Assembly (NCBI GenBank): GCA_002786065.1
Contig: NHNY01000003.1
Coordinates: forward strand, 372,001-436,000
DNA: 64,000 nucleotides
Origin: Microcyclospora pomicola
Lineage: Eukaryota; Ascomycota; Dothideomycetes; Capnodiales
Direction of reading: 5' to 3'
The notes under the pieces were generated by a model. It made no database searches. It was given only the letters and a program-made list of their open reading frames with translations, and was not told the origin of the DNA. Positions 34,597 to 44,439 of this stretch are shown here, one piece after another. The position numbers were made by a program, and so were the translations under genes. Positions within the stretch are counted from its first letter, which is position 1, and every line of letters begins with the position of its first letter.

Positions 34597-36375
34597 CTAC
34601 AGCTTCGCTTTCCCTGCGGCATTCGCCTTCTTCATCTTCTCCTTCTCCTGGTCGCGCATCAAGCGCCGCAGGATCTTGCCCGACGGGCTCTTGGGCACGA
34701 CGTCGATGAACTCAACGCCGCCGCGCAGCCGCTTGTGGTCGGCCTTGTGGTCGGCGACGTGCTTCATGATCTGGCGGCGCAGCAGGCCGTCGCTCTCCTC
34801 GATGCTGCCGGGCGCCTTGACTACGAACGCCTTGGGGATCTCGCCCTCGCGGTCCGAGGGGATGCCGATGACGACGCAGTCGTTGACCGCCGGGTGCGTC
34901 AGCAGATGCGCCTCGAGCTCCGCTGGCGCGACCTGCAGGCCCTTGACTTTGATCAGCTCCTTGATACGGTCGGTGATGGTGATGTGCTCGTGGCCTTGCG
35001 GGGATTTGGTCACGATCGCTTCGTCGCCGGTGCGCATGTAGCGGCCGTCGGACTCGTTGGTGAAGGTCTCGCGCGTCGCTTTTTCGTTGTTCAGGTACCC
35101 GAGCACGACGGCGGGGCCTTTCACCCAGAGCTCGCCGGGCTCGTTATAGCCGGTGACTTCCTTGCCTTCCACGGTGACGAGGCGCGCGGTGATGCCGGGG
35201 AGCAGAGAGCCGGAGGTACCAAGGTCAACGTCGAAGTCAGGGGTTGCACAGACGACAGTGCTCGTCTCGGTCAGGCCATAACCTTGTTGGATGCTCCACT
35301 TCGGGAAGATCTCAAGGAGATCCGCAGCGGTTTCTTTGCCTAGAGGTGCCGCGCCAGTGAAGAGCGCGCGGACACTCGAGAGATCGTACTGCTTGAGGAT
35401 CTCGCGAGACTTCGTAATGTGGATGATCATTGGCGGTACGAGATACAGCATGGCTATCTTGTAGTCTTGGATGACCTGCAACAAGCCCTTGAAGTCGTAT
35501 TTGGGAAGCACGATGATACCATCGCCACGGTAGGAGTTCAGATGGCAGATGACGATGAGACCGTAGATGTGTGACATCGGGAGCAGACCAAGCGTGTTCT
35601 CAGTATAGCTCTTATCGCCAGTTTCTTGCCTCAGCTTCTGGCGGGATGGTTCCTCACTTGTCGCCAGCTGCAGGGTATTCGCGATAACATTTTTGTGTGA
35701 GATCATCACGCCCTTGGGTAGGCCAGAAGTGCCGCTGCTATAGCACAGAAACGCCGTCTTCTTTGCGGCGTCGCCCTTTTGCCAAGTTGAGTCTGAAGTA
35801 GGCTGTTTGCCCAACTTTGCGCCTGAAGCGACCAGATCGTCCAGTGTCCTCAGGCCAGGATCCGTGGTCCCCTGCGTCACACTTTCTGCCATAGTCAAGA
35901 GGAAGACCTTCTCTTTAGGCATTCCCACTTTCTTCGTCCCTGCCATTGCGGTCTCCAGCAACGGGAGACATGTGAAGAGACCCTTTGCGCCAGAGTCCTT
36001 GAGCTGGTATTCAAGCTCATGGGCATTGTATGCTGCGTTGACACAAGTCAAGACACCGCCCAGTCTGTGCATCGCCCATGCAAGGGTGATATAATCAATG
36101 GTGTTCAGGCTGAAGCACGCAATGACTTTGTCCCATTCTGAGCCCTGGTCGGGCTTGAAGCCGTACTCCTTGCATAGCGCACGCGACAGATGGTCCACCC
36201 GCTCTTGTACTTGTTGGAAGCTGAATGTTCTGCCTGTAAGACCGCAGGTGAAAGGCGCACGCGAGCGTCCGATCGGAAGGCGACCATATTTCTCATTGAA
36301 CATGAAGGATTCGACCGAAATGCTGTCTGGGATGTCTGGTAGCTTCGGGACCCATGATGGCGGACTGAAAGGCAT
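34597..36375 (-). CDS. Acyl-CoA/4-coumarate-CoA ligase-like enzyme with peroxisomal AKL tail
   Basis: Single exon, 592 residues, ATG at 36373-36375. It belongs to the ANL adenylate-forming superfamily. The phosphate-binding loop is YSSGTSGLPKG (212-222), the A5 motif is GYGLTETS, the A7 region is YMRTGDEA and the hinge is DRIKELIKVKGLQVAPAELE. The catalytic lysine of motif A10 is Lys567 in PKSPSGKILRR. These enzymes activate a carboxylic acid with ATP and transfer it to CoA. The last three residues AKL are an accepted variant of the type 1 peroxisomal signal, and the preceding Lys/Ala-rich tail suits that. Typical fungal relatives act on aromatic or fatty acids feeding peroxisomal beta-oxidation. 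The substrate cannot be assigned here, and no biosynthetic cluster surrounds it. Confidence 0.93.
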   Translation of the reverse strand: MPFSPPSWVPKLPDIPDSISVESFMFNEKYGRLPIGRSRAPFTCGLTGRTFSFQQVQERVDHLSRALCKEYGFKPDQGSEWDKVIACFSLNTIDYITLAWAMHRLGGVLTCVNAAYNAHELEYQLKDSGAKGLFTCLPLLETAMAGTKKVGMPKEKVFLLTMAESVTQGTTDPGLRTLDDLVASGAKLGKQPTSDSTWQKGDAAKKTAFLCYSSGTSGLPKGVMISHKNVIANTLQLATSEEPSRQKLRQETGDKSYTENTLGLLPMSHIYGLIVICHLNSYRGDGIIVLPKYDFKGLLQVIQDYKIAMLYLVPPMIIHITKSREILKQYDLSSVRALFTGAAPLGKETAADLLEIFPKWSIQQGYGLTETSTVVCATPDFDVDLGTSGSLLPGITARLVTVEGKEVTGYNEPGELWVKGPAVVLGYLNNEKATRETFTNESDGRYMRTGDEAIVTKSPQGHEHITITDRIKELIKVKGLQVAPAELEAHLLTHPAVNDCVVIGIPSDREGEIPKAFVVKAPGSIEESDGLLRRQIMKHVADHKADHKRLRGGVEFIDVVPKSPSGKILRRLMRDQEKEKMKKANAAGKAKL

Positions 36376-37047
36376 CTCTAAAACCGGCGAAGAGATGAAC
36401 TGACAATGGCTACTCTTGTCGGTGCTTGGAGAAGATCGCTACCTGATGGATTGCTACAGTCGTGTAGCTACAAGTATAATCGAGAGGAGGAACAGTGTAG
36501 GAAATGATGGCACATACTTACCTCAAGTTCCCTTACGTACATGACCAGCGTGACATCGAGCGTAGTTTGGATCCAACCCTAGCCCTGGTTGGATGCGGAG
36601 AAGTGGATTCCGAGGCATTGAAAGCCGGAGCTTAAGAGCGCTAGTCGTCTACACGTGACCATGGCTTTAGCAGACTTCCGCGCACGACAGACGACATCGT
36701 AACTCAAAGTAGAGGAAGTTCAGAAGAAAGTTCCAAGACGTATCAAATTGTCAGCCACTCGCGAAAAGGAGTTCCCGATGTTTCGCAAAGCCTACACGAA
36801 GGACTAATTGACTTTGCAGAGGACACGCAAGATGCTCATAATCCGCTCGGTCGGAGCTCAATAGCAAGCAAGATACTTGGACAGCTAAGCCGTCAATTCA
36901 TTGATCCTCCAGTTAAGGACCTGTCACTATCGTTCCACAAGTGTCGTGGCCAAACTCACTAGCAAACAGCATTCACGGCTGATGTTATGGTACACCATGA
37001 AGAGGACGGCGAGATGCAATACGCCGCGACTCCATCTTCATTTTGTT
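36376..37047. other. Intergenic, upstream of the ligase
   Basis: Promoter side of the minus-strand ligase and 3' side of the RBR gene. No gene recognised. Confidence 0.45.
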
Positions 37048-38021
37048 TTACTCATCCTCCGCAGGCGATGATAAGCCAGAACACTTGCAAATCGCGTCTC
37101 TGTCATCCCATGCGCCTTTGAACACGACGTTGCAATTCCAACAAAAGGCGTGACTGCATCCTGTGCCTGGAAAACGCAGTTAGTAGGAATTGCGACTGTC
37201 GGTCTCATAGCCCATTACTCACAATCGATAAATGCAGAACCTCCATCCTTCTGAATGGGCTTTGCGCAATGCGGGCAAGGCTTGCTGATCTTCTGGATCT
37301 CACGGAACGTCTCCTCATCCTGTTGAACGCGGTCTTGGTTACGCAGTTGGTATTCTGAGCATGTTTCACCTACATGCAGTGGCCGCTCGCACGCCACGCA
37401 AGCTTTGGCACCGCACGCGTGACATTCGCACACGTCCTTTGGTGCGCTGGCGTACCCGGGTATTCGCAGCATCCCACGTTCGCGATGTCCCTCTCTGTTC
37501 CTTGATGGACTTTGTTGTACCGGCTCTTCCATGTGGTAGATCTGGCCAGCTTCACACCCCGGTGCAAGGCACCAACGCCACTCAGGATCGTTCTCCTGGA
37601 CAAACACGTTTTGCATGTCTAAGAATCTACACGAATTCGATCAGCTGACTATGTTCGCAGTCAACGATGCGTGGCGAACTCACCTTCTTGCCATCTTGGC
37701 GCTGGCCACAAGCTGGATGTCGCGGTAGCGCATCGCCTCATCGCATCGGGGACATTTGATGCCCAAGATCTCCCCATCACGACCAAGGTGGATGAACGTG
37801 CAGTCCTCGATCTTTGAATGCACCCATTCTTGCAGACAGGTTCTGCAAGTATCATTGGAGTGGTTGCAGGATCCGGTGGGTTTGCGTGAAGGGAATGGGC
37901 TCGACTGTTGCTTCTCGAGGCAGACCCTGCAAAAGGAACTACGCGATAGCACAGCTTGAATCACTCCGCCAGGTGCAGGCAATCTGCCAGGTGGAAGTCT
38001 ACCTGCTGCTGCTGCAAACAT
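37048..38021 (-). CDS. RING/IBR (RBR-type) zinc-binding protein, probable ubiquitin ligase homologue
   Basis: Three exons (37684-38021, 37223-37626, 37048-37166), introns of 57 and 56 nt, 286 residues from ATG 38019-38021. Upstream the frame is open to 38087 but without ATG. The RING1-like module runs CRVC...CNHSNDTCRTCLQEW...CPRC (residues about 30-95). An IBR region follows with WRWCLAPGCEAGQIY and CECHACGAKACVACERPLH. The last module is CPHCAKPIQKDGGSAFIDCTGCSHAFCWNC. In RBR ligases the GGC of this module holds the cysteine that accepts ubiquitin; here the position reads GGS. The protein therefore has the zinc scaffold but may lack RBR catalysis. Many fungal IBR proteins are expanded and of unknown target. 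A longer N-terminus from an extra 5' exon is possible. Confidence 0.82.
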
Positions 38022-39099
38022 TCTCGGAGCAGCTGCGAGGTCGATGGATGTTGAGGTTGTGGAGGAACAAAAAGAGATGGTGGCCAAAGTTCAATCCTTC
38101 GCGTGCGTGCAAAATGTATGTTTCGGCCGGGTGGGTCCGCGAATGTTGTGCATGTGGGAGGAACGTGACCCTATGCTTCTGCGAGAGGTCAAGATCCACA
38201 TTTCAACAGATCCACAAGTCACAATTACATGATACTTGAGAATACTTGAGCTTCCGCCTTCCCAGGGATTCGTTCTACCGATCGAAACTTTTCCAGGCCA
38301 CATATTAGAAAGTAATTCCAGGGGTAGGTCACTAGAGGGGGTGATTCTTACGTATGAAATCTAGGAGAGCTCCAAGCTACGGTGCAATGGCCTCCTGAGA
38401 TTATGTCTTCGACTAGGATCATCGCGACCATCACTTGATCCAGAATACAGGTTTCATACGGAAGACCTTCTTCACGCCAATAACAATGTGACACGGTCTG
38501 GCACCCGAAATATCGATATAACCACAGCGACGCGTGTCATCCGCACTTTTGAAGCATGCCTGCCATACGTGCATTTGTAGCAACCGGAAGCAAGTCCAAA
38601 TCCAATCTTGCATGCCCAAAAACTGATACACAACACCACATCGAAATAGCTAACGACGTCAAGATTCTTCAATTGCTCTATTCGGGACATTTCCCCGGAT
38701 GACTCTGTCATTGGTATCGATTCGTAATCGGTGATGAGCATCGGGCTGATCTCGGTTGGGGGGCACGAGTCTTCACGCAATGCGTGTCATCCTATGAAGT
38801 GTTTGCTAGAACAACGAATGTGAAGTCCGCAAAAGATTCGGCGATTGGCTCATCCCAGAGAAATCACAGAGAGGTTACATCGCCGCCTCTCACCTGACGT
38901 GGCTCCTTGGTGACTTCTCTCGCTGCGAGAGATGATCGACTCACCCGAACACCAACAACAAGCAAGACTTACACGCGGCATTGCGAGCCAGATCGCTGCA
39001 GCCACAAAGATTGACGATCTGCAACATATCAAGCTCCTTTGAACGCGATCATATCTAATGCTATCTCCGTTCCGACGGCACCAGCTCTCCGAGACCTTC
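38022..39099. other. Intergenic, nothing recognised
   Basis: About 1.1 kb between two minus-strand genes. Short frames only; no RNA gene or repeat seen. Confidence 0.45.
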
Positions 39100-39197
39100 C
39101 TACCTTCCTTGAACGGACTCCATCGGACCAGCATCAGACGTCGAACTCGATTTTGGCTGTTTCGACCTTTTCCGCCGTCGCGTGGAATACAGGATCC

Positions 39198-40022
39198 CTA
39201 CAACCACGGCCAAAACACGACCATCGGCACAACGACACTGATCGCGATCTTCGCACCCGTTAAGAGACCGACCGTTGAGCGACCGCTGTTCGATACATCG
39301 GTCTGTTGGTGGATCATGTAGACCGGAGGGACTTGCATTTGCAAAGTGAGATTGTTCTGGTCGGCTGGTCTCCATACGAATGGTGATGGATCTGGGACAA
39401 ACACCGTTTGTGTAGTGGTTTCATCACCGAGGACAATAGAGTTGTCTCCATCTCCAGCATAGTTGCAAAGGGTCGTGGACGTGGCTGTCGTAACCGGAGA
39501 CACGCAGAGCTGGGTGCTACTCGAATAGCCACTGAATCAAGTCAGCTTCCGCAAGAGCATGTCAATCAAGGGCTGAGGCATATACCTTGGACAGCAAAAG
39601 ATATGAGTGCCGGTGGTACTCAGCGTGTCGCCGTTCAGGGTTGACGTGATCAGGTCAGACTGTGCTAAAGTGAACGACTGCGCCGTTGTGAAACCGGTGG
39701 GACAATGAAGCCCGGGTGACTCGTAGGTCGCAAAGTATGTCGACTCGTTCACGGACCATAGAGGGGAATACTGGGCTCCGTATGGCTCGCAATCTAGCCA
39801 AGATGGCACGGTCTCGCCCCAACCGCTGACTCCAATATTGCCTGAAGAAGCAACAAGTTGCCCAAATGCAGGAGAAGAGCAGCTTGCCGGCGGTGTAAAG
39901 GTGGTAGTCAACGGACCAAGGTTTGTCCATGTAACTGGGATCGTTTCAGGCGATGCTGAGTATGCACTTGGGTAGGTGAAGACCTCCGTCGCTGTGATGG
40001 GACCGGGAAGTGTGCTGGACAT
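39198..40022 (-). pseudogene. Surface membrane protein gene, apparently damaged
   Basis: Two exons (39596-40022, 39198-39531) with a 64-nt intron. The product is Ser/Thr-rich with sequons and paired cysteines (CSSPAF, LDCEPYG, LHCPTGF, FCCP, LCVSP, LCNY). It ends abruptly inside its membrane helix (KIAISVVVPMVVFWPWL). In the overlapping frame of the same strand the helix continues as VLAVVVGILYS then RRRKRSKQ and a Ser-rich tail to a stop at 39100-39102, exactly what a normal member would have. A one-base shift at about 39210-39216 is the simplest reading. Sixteen codons upstream of the ATG also encode a signal-like segment (SSTFVLALKFVAT) led by GTG, with a stop before it. Either the gene is decaying, or assembly error or an unseen exon explains it. 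Related in layout to the gene at 32375. Confidence 0.6.
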
Positions 40023-41312
40023 CGTTGCTACAAATTTGAGAGCAAGAACGAATGTGGAGGATGACCACACAGGCTATCTGAATATCTACATATCTATATA
40101 AAATGTAATGCTGCGGCAGGGTCCCGATGAGAGGTTTGGAAGATCTTGGCACCAAGACTGCAACAAGGCTGTGCTCATGATCAGCCGCTCGATCGCCACG
40201 TCTATAGTAATTCAGATTGGGCTGCTCAGGGTATCCGCGGAAGGCATGTGTTGTCTTGCTGGAGTCCTGGTCGGCGTACAGCAGCACACGCTCTAGTGCA
40301 GCGATGTATATCGACCCAGATCTTCTCCGTTGTGAGCTGGCTCGGTGTGCTCCATCCGACCACTCAAGTGAAACGACAGATGGTAACTTGTTGTACAAAC
40401 CGCTGTTCACCACGCCAGTTGTTGAGACTACGAATGACCTCTCGTTAGGATCGCAAGCAGCAAGCTATACCAGCAGAGTACGTCCAGCAGTTCCACACTG
40501 CCGTTGCGGCTGTTCGGATAGGTAAAGACTGCTCCACCATCCTTTGATATCCACTAATTACCGTATAATGCGCGGCTACGAGACTTGGCAAATGTTTATG
40601 AGAGCTTGCCCGAGAACCAAACCGCCTACCTCACATCTAAAGGCCACCATCTGCGGCGGATCCACGGCCATCCCGAACTCAGCATTTACGAGTCTCGATC
40701 GGCTTTGTACTCTCTACTACTACGCCGACAACACCAGCATTGTCGATACACTTAGTAATGTGACTTCTAAAGTGACCGCGCAAACGCGTTCAGGTCTAGC
40801 ATAGTCCCATATCACGAGCATTGGTGTACTATCCGTTGATCTACAACACATTCTCTCGCCCTGATTCATCTTTCCAGCCACGCGAATACTGCTCGCGGTG
40901 ATGCTGCCCCCGGCGACCACCATCATTTCTATCCTATGAGGAGTGATCGGATAATTCGGGAAGCGTCAAGCTTGGCAATGATGTTTATCGGACTGACCAC
41001 TGGACACAAACTAATGGCGAAAGGAGTTCTATCACCACAGCTGCTCTTCGATGTAGTGATGCAGCCATGAGTGATTAATATTACGCGCCTGTCTCAATCA
41101 TCCATCTCTCGACGCCTTCCTCATGTTCAGTTGACTCATTGTTTCTTTACGCCCTCCTTTCTAGCCGACAGGTCTGGCATCTATGCTAGGTCCACATGTG
41201 TGGTAGACATCGAAAAAGCAACAAGTTCAGTCATCTCTACGGAGATCTCTCGAGCACAATCAAGGCTCCGATCAAAAACAGATCACAACGAGCGCAAAAG
41301 ATGAAATCTCAT
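40023..41312. other. Intergenic, nothing recognised apart from the tRNA terminator
   Basis: About 1.3 kb of unassigned DNA upstream of the damaged surface-protein gene and downstream of the tRNA. Frames such as 40544-40804 plus show no domain. Confidence 0.45.
41296..41299 (-). terminator. RNA polymerase III T4 terminator of tRNA-Gly
   Basis: Four thymines on the minus strand 13 nt beyond the tRNA 3' end. Confidence 0.6.
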
Positions 41313-41413
41313 GCATCCTCCGGGAATTGAACCCGAACCTATCGCTGTCTCCGGCTCGGCGGGAAGTGCCGAGGGATGGAAGGCGATAATCCTAACCATT
41401 AGACCAAGAATGC
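41313..41413 (-). tRNA. tRNA-Gly(UCC) with a 30-nt intron
   Basis: The minus strand folds as a tRNA. The seven-pair acceptor stem GCATTCT/AGGATGC has one T-G wobble. The A box reads TGGTCTAATGG. The anticodon stem is ATCGC/GCGAT with loop CTTCCA, placing anticodon TCC. The T arm is TCGGG-TTCAATT-CCCGG, with one wobble. An intron of 30 nt (41347-41376) sits one base after the anticodon, the canonical site, and itself forms a CTCGGC/GCCGAG hairpin. CCA is not encoded. The mature length is 71 nt, normal for glycine tRNAs. A T4 run follows as terminator. Confidence 0.92.
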
Positions 41414-41912
41414 AATCGTGGTGGAAATGATTTTTGCTTTAATATATCCCCCAGATACGATGAGAAGTAAATATGAGTCGCATTGCTGCTGCTAACGAGC
41501 CGTCTGCATAGTGGTTCTTGATTGTTGTACACCATTGGACCCAAAGCTCGCGATGTGCACCTCTTGGTCGCGCAAATTTCGTAGATGAGCTGCATGGAAT
41601 GGTGTAAATGGCTAGTGACAGGAGACGGGCAATGAGCTATCGCCTTTGGGCCTTGCTATGGTCCATGTCTGCTAATGTAGCCACCCGTTCTCCCTTGTCG
41701 TAGATTTCATTTTTCCCTAGCCATAGCTCTAGACGCGATACTTATCATACAAGGCCTGGTCGTGAGATGCATTCGTAGATTCGTGTCAATCCCCCATCAC
41801 ATTTACCCCCAGCTCCGTCCACCCGCGTAAACAAGAGACACCAAGACGACCTGGCACATTCCATCACCTTGAAGCCCGTCCCTCCCTCCTTCCATACCCC
41901 TCCCACCCCAGC
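41414..41912. other. Intergenic between tRNA and CCDC97-like gene
   Basis: No gene recognised. It contains the upstream side of the tRNA and the 3' side of the CCDC97-like gene. Confidence 0.45.
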
Positions 41913-42657
41913 TCAAAAGTCCTGCACCCCCGTCTCCCCCTCCGGCCGGCCTTCGCCGACAAACTCCTCCCGCTCCGCCTCCACCCACCTCTCGCCCCTC
42001 TCCCTCTCCTCCCAGAAGTCCAGCCCGTCATCCGCGTCCACGCCCGCATACTCGAAGTCGGCATCCTCGCCCGCCACGAAACGGCGCCGGAGGACCTCTC
42101 GCCACCGTTCCCAGCCCTCCGCACGCGTGCCCGCGCGGTCTTCGGCGTCGAGCTCGAGCGCGACGATCTCGCCTGCGGGCGTGCGCGAGTACGCGACGGG
42201 CTCGCTGGGGTCGGGATGCTGGAGGGCGTGGAGTTTGGCTTCGGAGCGCGTGAGGTTGGATTCGAGGATGTGCGCGAACGCGGACATGGGAGAGGCTATG
42301 GATGCGCTGGAAGAGCCGGGGTTGAGGCGAGTTTTGCCGGCAGCTTCGCGCTCGGAGACGGTCTTGAAGCGGTTGACCAGCCGGTCGTATAGCAGAGGTT
42401 CTGGGGCGGTGTTAGCTGATTCTGTGGCGTGGCGTTGGCAACTTGGGACAGAGAGACTCACCAGCAATTTCTAGACTGGGATCTAAGAAGTAGTCCGGGT
42501 GGAGCTCGAGATAGCGATTCCGTCGGTTCTTGATCCGTATGCGTTGCGATCTGATGGCGTCGTCGTGGCTATCGTCCTCGCGTTGGGATGGTTCGGCTTC
42601 GCTGTGGTCAAAGTGCTGGGTCGATCCAGTAGCTGAATCAGATGTAAAGTGCGGCAT
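41913..42657 (-). CDS. CCDC97-like protein (DUF2052)
   Basis: Two exons (42462-42657, 41913-42400) with a 61-nt intron give 227 residues. The pattern NRRNRYLELHPDYFLDPSLEIAEPLLYDRLVNRF, split by the intron, is the core of the DUF2052/CCDC97 family, which carries HPDYF and PLLYDRL-like signatures. The C-terminal half is rich in acidic residues and tryptophan (GWERWREVLRRRFVAGEDADFEYAGVD, then DFWEERERGERWVE), also typical. Human CCDC97 is associated with the SF3b part of the U2 snRNP, so a link to splicing is plausible; in fungi the role is not established. The N-terminal 45 residues are disordered and acidic/Ser-rich. Confidence 0.85.
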
Positions 42658-43104
42658 TGTGTGATGAAAATGCTACCGTCGATCGTAGACGATGTATTGT
42701 GTACGTGGAATCGGTGTCGAGGCATGGATCATAATGCAGTCAAGATTGCGACAAGAGTACCTATTAAAGGTACTCATCGACGATGCGGTTCGACATCGTA
42801 AGCCGTGGTAGACACAAGTATGCATTTCGCGCGGAGTGGCGAGTGGCGAAATATGTCGGCGGGCATAGAGCTGCATATACAAAGAGTGGAGGGGCGCGAT
42901 TGGAGCACGAACCAGCACATCTAATCACGGAAAGGAGAATATGAGGTGTCAAAAGACCTTGTCAAAACATACAGAATACAGAAATTGGCATCTATCGAGC
43001 AAGGAATGGACTAAACGACAATGACAATCATGAATCTACAGCCGATAACATTGCAAATCCCAGCAAGTGTTCGTGTACTTGTGATGGTTAGCAACATTTC
43101 CACT
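42658..43104. other. Intergenic, promoter side of CCDC97-like gene
   Basis: No gene recognised. The 3' end of the histidine-rich gene should lie at its right side. Confidence 0.45.
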
Positions 43105-44439
43105 CTACTTCTCCTCCTTCACTTCAACCTTCTCCACGATCTCGTACTTTGGTGCATCCTCATACATCGGAGGAGCGTCCGTCTCTTCGAAGTCAGCGAC
43201 TTTCACATCACCGGCCTCAGCGGCGCTTTCTGTCAAAGCAACACTGGCGTAACCGCGTTGACCGCCACGAACAAACTTCACCCAGATAAAAGTGATCAGA
43301 CGACCGAAGGCGAGCCCGACAAAGCTGACAGCCATGCCAACTGTGACGCCAGCCATGACTGGAATGAGAACGGCAATGAAGCCTTTGACGAAGGCGTGGA
43401 AGAAACCGTGGCCGTGGTGGTGACCGTGGTGGCCGTGGTGACCGTGAGGACCGTGGTGACCTTTGGAACCGGGAGGACCGTGGGGACCGTGATGACCATC
43501 CATATGGGGACGTTCATCGGAGTCGTGCATGTCGGGGCTCATGGGGACCTTAGGCCCCTTGATGTGCGATGGCAGTCTGACGTGGCCATCCTTCTCCATC
43601 CAGGGGTTGCCGTGCTTACCCTTGCGACCATGGCATGCTGGTTTACCACCTTTGGCCATGCCGAAAATCTTGGCTTCGATAGCATGCTTTAGCTTGCACA
43701 GTGGTGCTGGAAGCATGCCGCATTCCTGGTGCATACCCTTGCCATGACGGCCATGGCCATGGCCATCGGGACCGTGGGACGGACGACCTTCTGGATGATG
43801 CATCGGTGGGCCGTGGGGATGGGCATGGTGAGGAGCCTCACGGTCTTCTCCAAGGCTCTCCACAGAAAGAATAAGGATCTCGCCATCATCCATTTCGAGC
43901 AACCTCACTACCAGCTCCGGCAAGGGCAGAGATTGACCTTCCAAGCTCATCTCAAGTACGCGGAGAATAGTGATGGAGCCATCTTTCTGACCTGGCATTC
44001 TGCTGGGGAGGAAAGCAACGTTGAAAGAAGTAAGCTCCAGAGGCACCATGCGAGCATCGTTCGACTCAATGTCCTGACCGGAAAGGCTCGACGGGATTTG
44101 GTGCACTCTGGGGACGGCGTTGGCAGCCGGGTAGATGCTGGAGCCACCCATCTCGAGGTTGCGACCGTCCTGCGAAACGGTAAAGTCGACCAAAATGCTA
44201 TTTGCGCCTCCCTGGGCCCAGAATAGGTCATCCGCGACCTTCTCATCGCTGACCTCCTTGAGGTTGTTGGAAGTCGAGAAAGCGCATGACGGGCACGGGA
44301 AAGCGACGGACTGGTGCTTGGGGGTCGCGATGATGAATGAAAGGTCTGGATCGTTGGCTGGTGCGACGCCTGGTGGGAGAAGAATGGCGCTGGCGCCCAG
44401 CGCACAGGCGGTGAGGGTGGTGATGGACCGGCCAAACAT
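43105..44439 (-). CDS. DUF7728-like secretory-pathway membrane protein with His/Gly-rich loop
   Basis: Single exon, 444 residues, ATG at 44437-44439. A signal peptide (ITTLTACALGASAILLPPG) leads into a globular luminal or extracellular domain with a CPSCAF motif and VDFTVSQDGRNLEMGG. Two histidine-rich blocks follow: residues about 205-235 (PHHAHPHGPPMHHPEGRPSH and onward) and about 312-345, dominated by HGPHG/HHGHHGHH words. Between them are four to five Cys and many Lys/Gly. Two hydrophobic segments (FIAVLIPVMAGVTVGMAVSFVG and following) form the membrane part. The tail is acidic with a closing KYEIVEKVEVKEEK. The domain resembles the fungal DUF7728 group. His blocks could bind Zn, Cu or Ni ions, but that is inference. 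Confidence 0.8.
   Translation of the reverse strand: MFGRSITTLTACALGASAILLPPGVAPANDPDLSFIIATPKHQSVAFPCPSCAFSTSNNLKEVSDEKVADDLFWAQGGANSILVDFTVSQDGRNLEMGGSSIYPAANAVPRVHQIPSSLSGQDIESNDARMVPLELTSFNVAFLPSRMPGQKDGSITILRVLEMSLEGQSLPLPELVVRLLEMDDGEILILSVESLGEDREAPHHAHPHGPPMHHPEGRPSHGPDGHGHGRHGKGMHQECGMLPAPLCKLKHAIEAKIFGMAKGGKPACHGRKGKHGNPWMEKDGHVRLPSHIKGPKVPMSPDMHDSDERPHMDGHHGPHGPPGSKGHHGPHGHHGHHGHHHGHGFFHAFVKGFIAVLIPVMAGVTVGMAVSFVGLAFGRLITFIWVKFVRGGQRGYASVALTESAAEAGDVKVADFEETDAPPMYEDAPKYEIVEKVEVKEEK

Noticed and set aside
14400-36375. FAD oxidoreductase and acyl-CoA ligase as parts of a metabolite cluster
   Set aside because: They are 18 kb apart with housekeeping genes between; no synthase, transporter or regulator is present.
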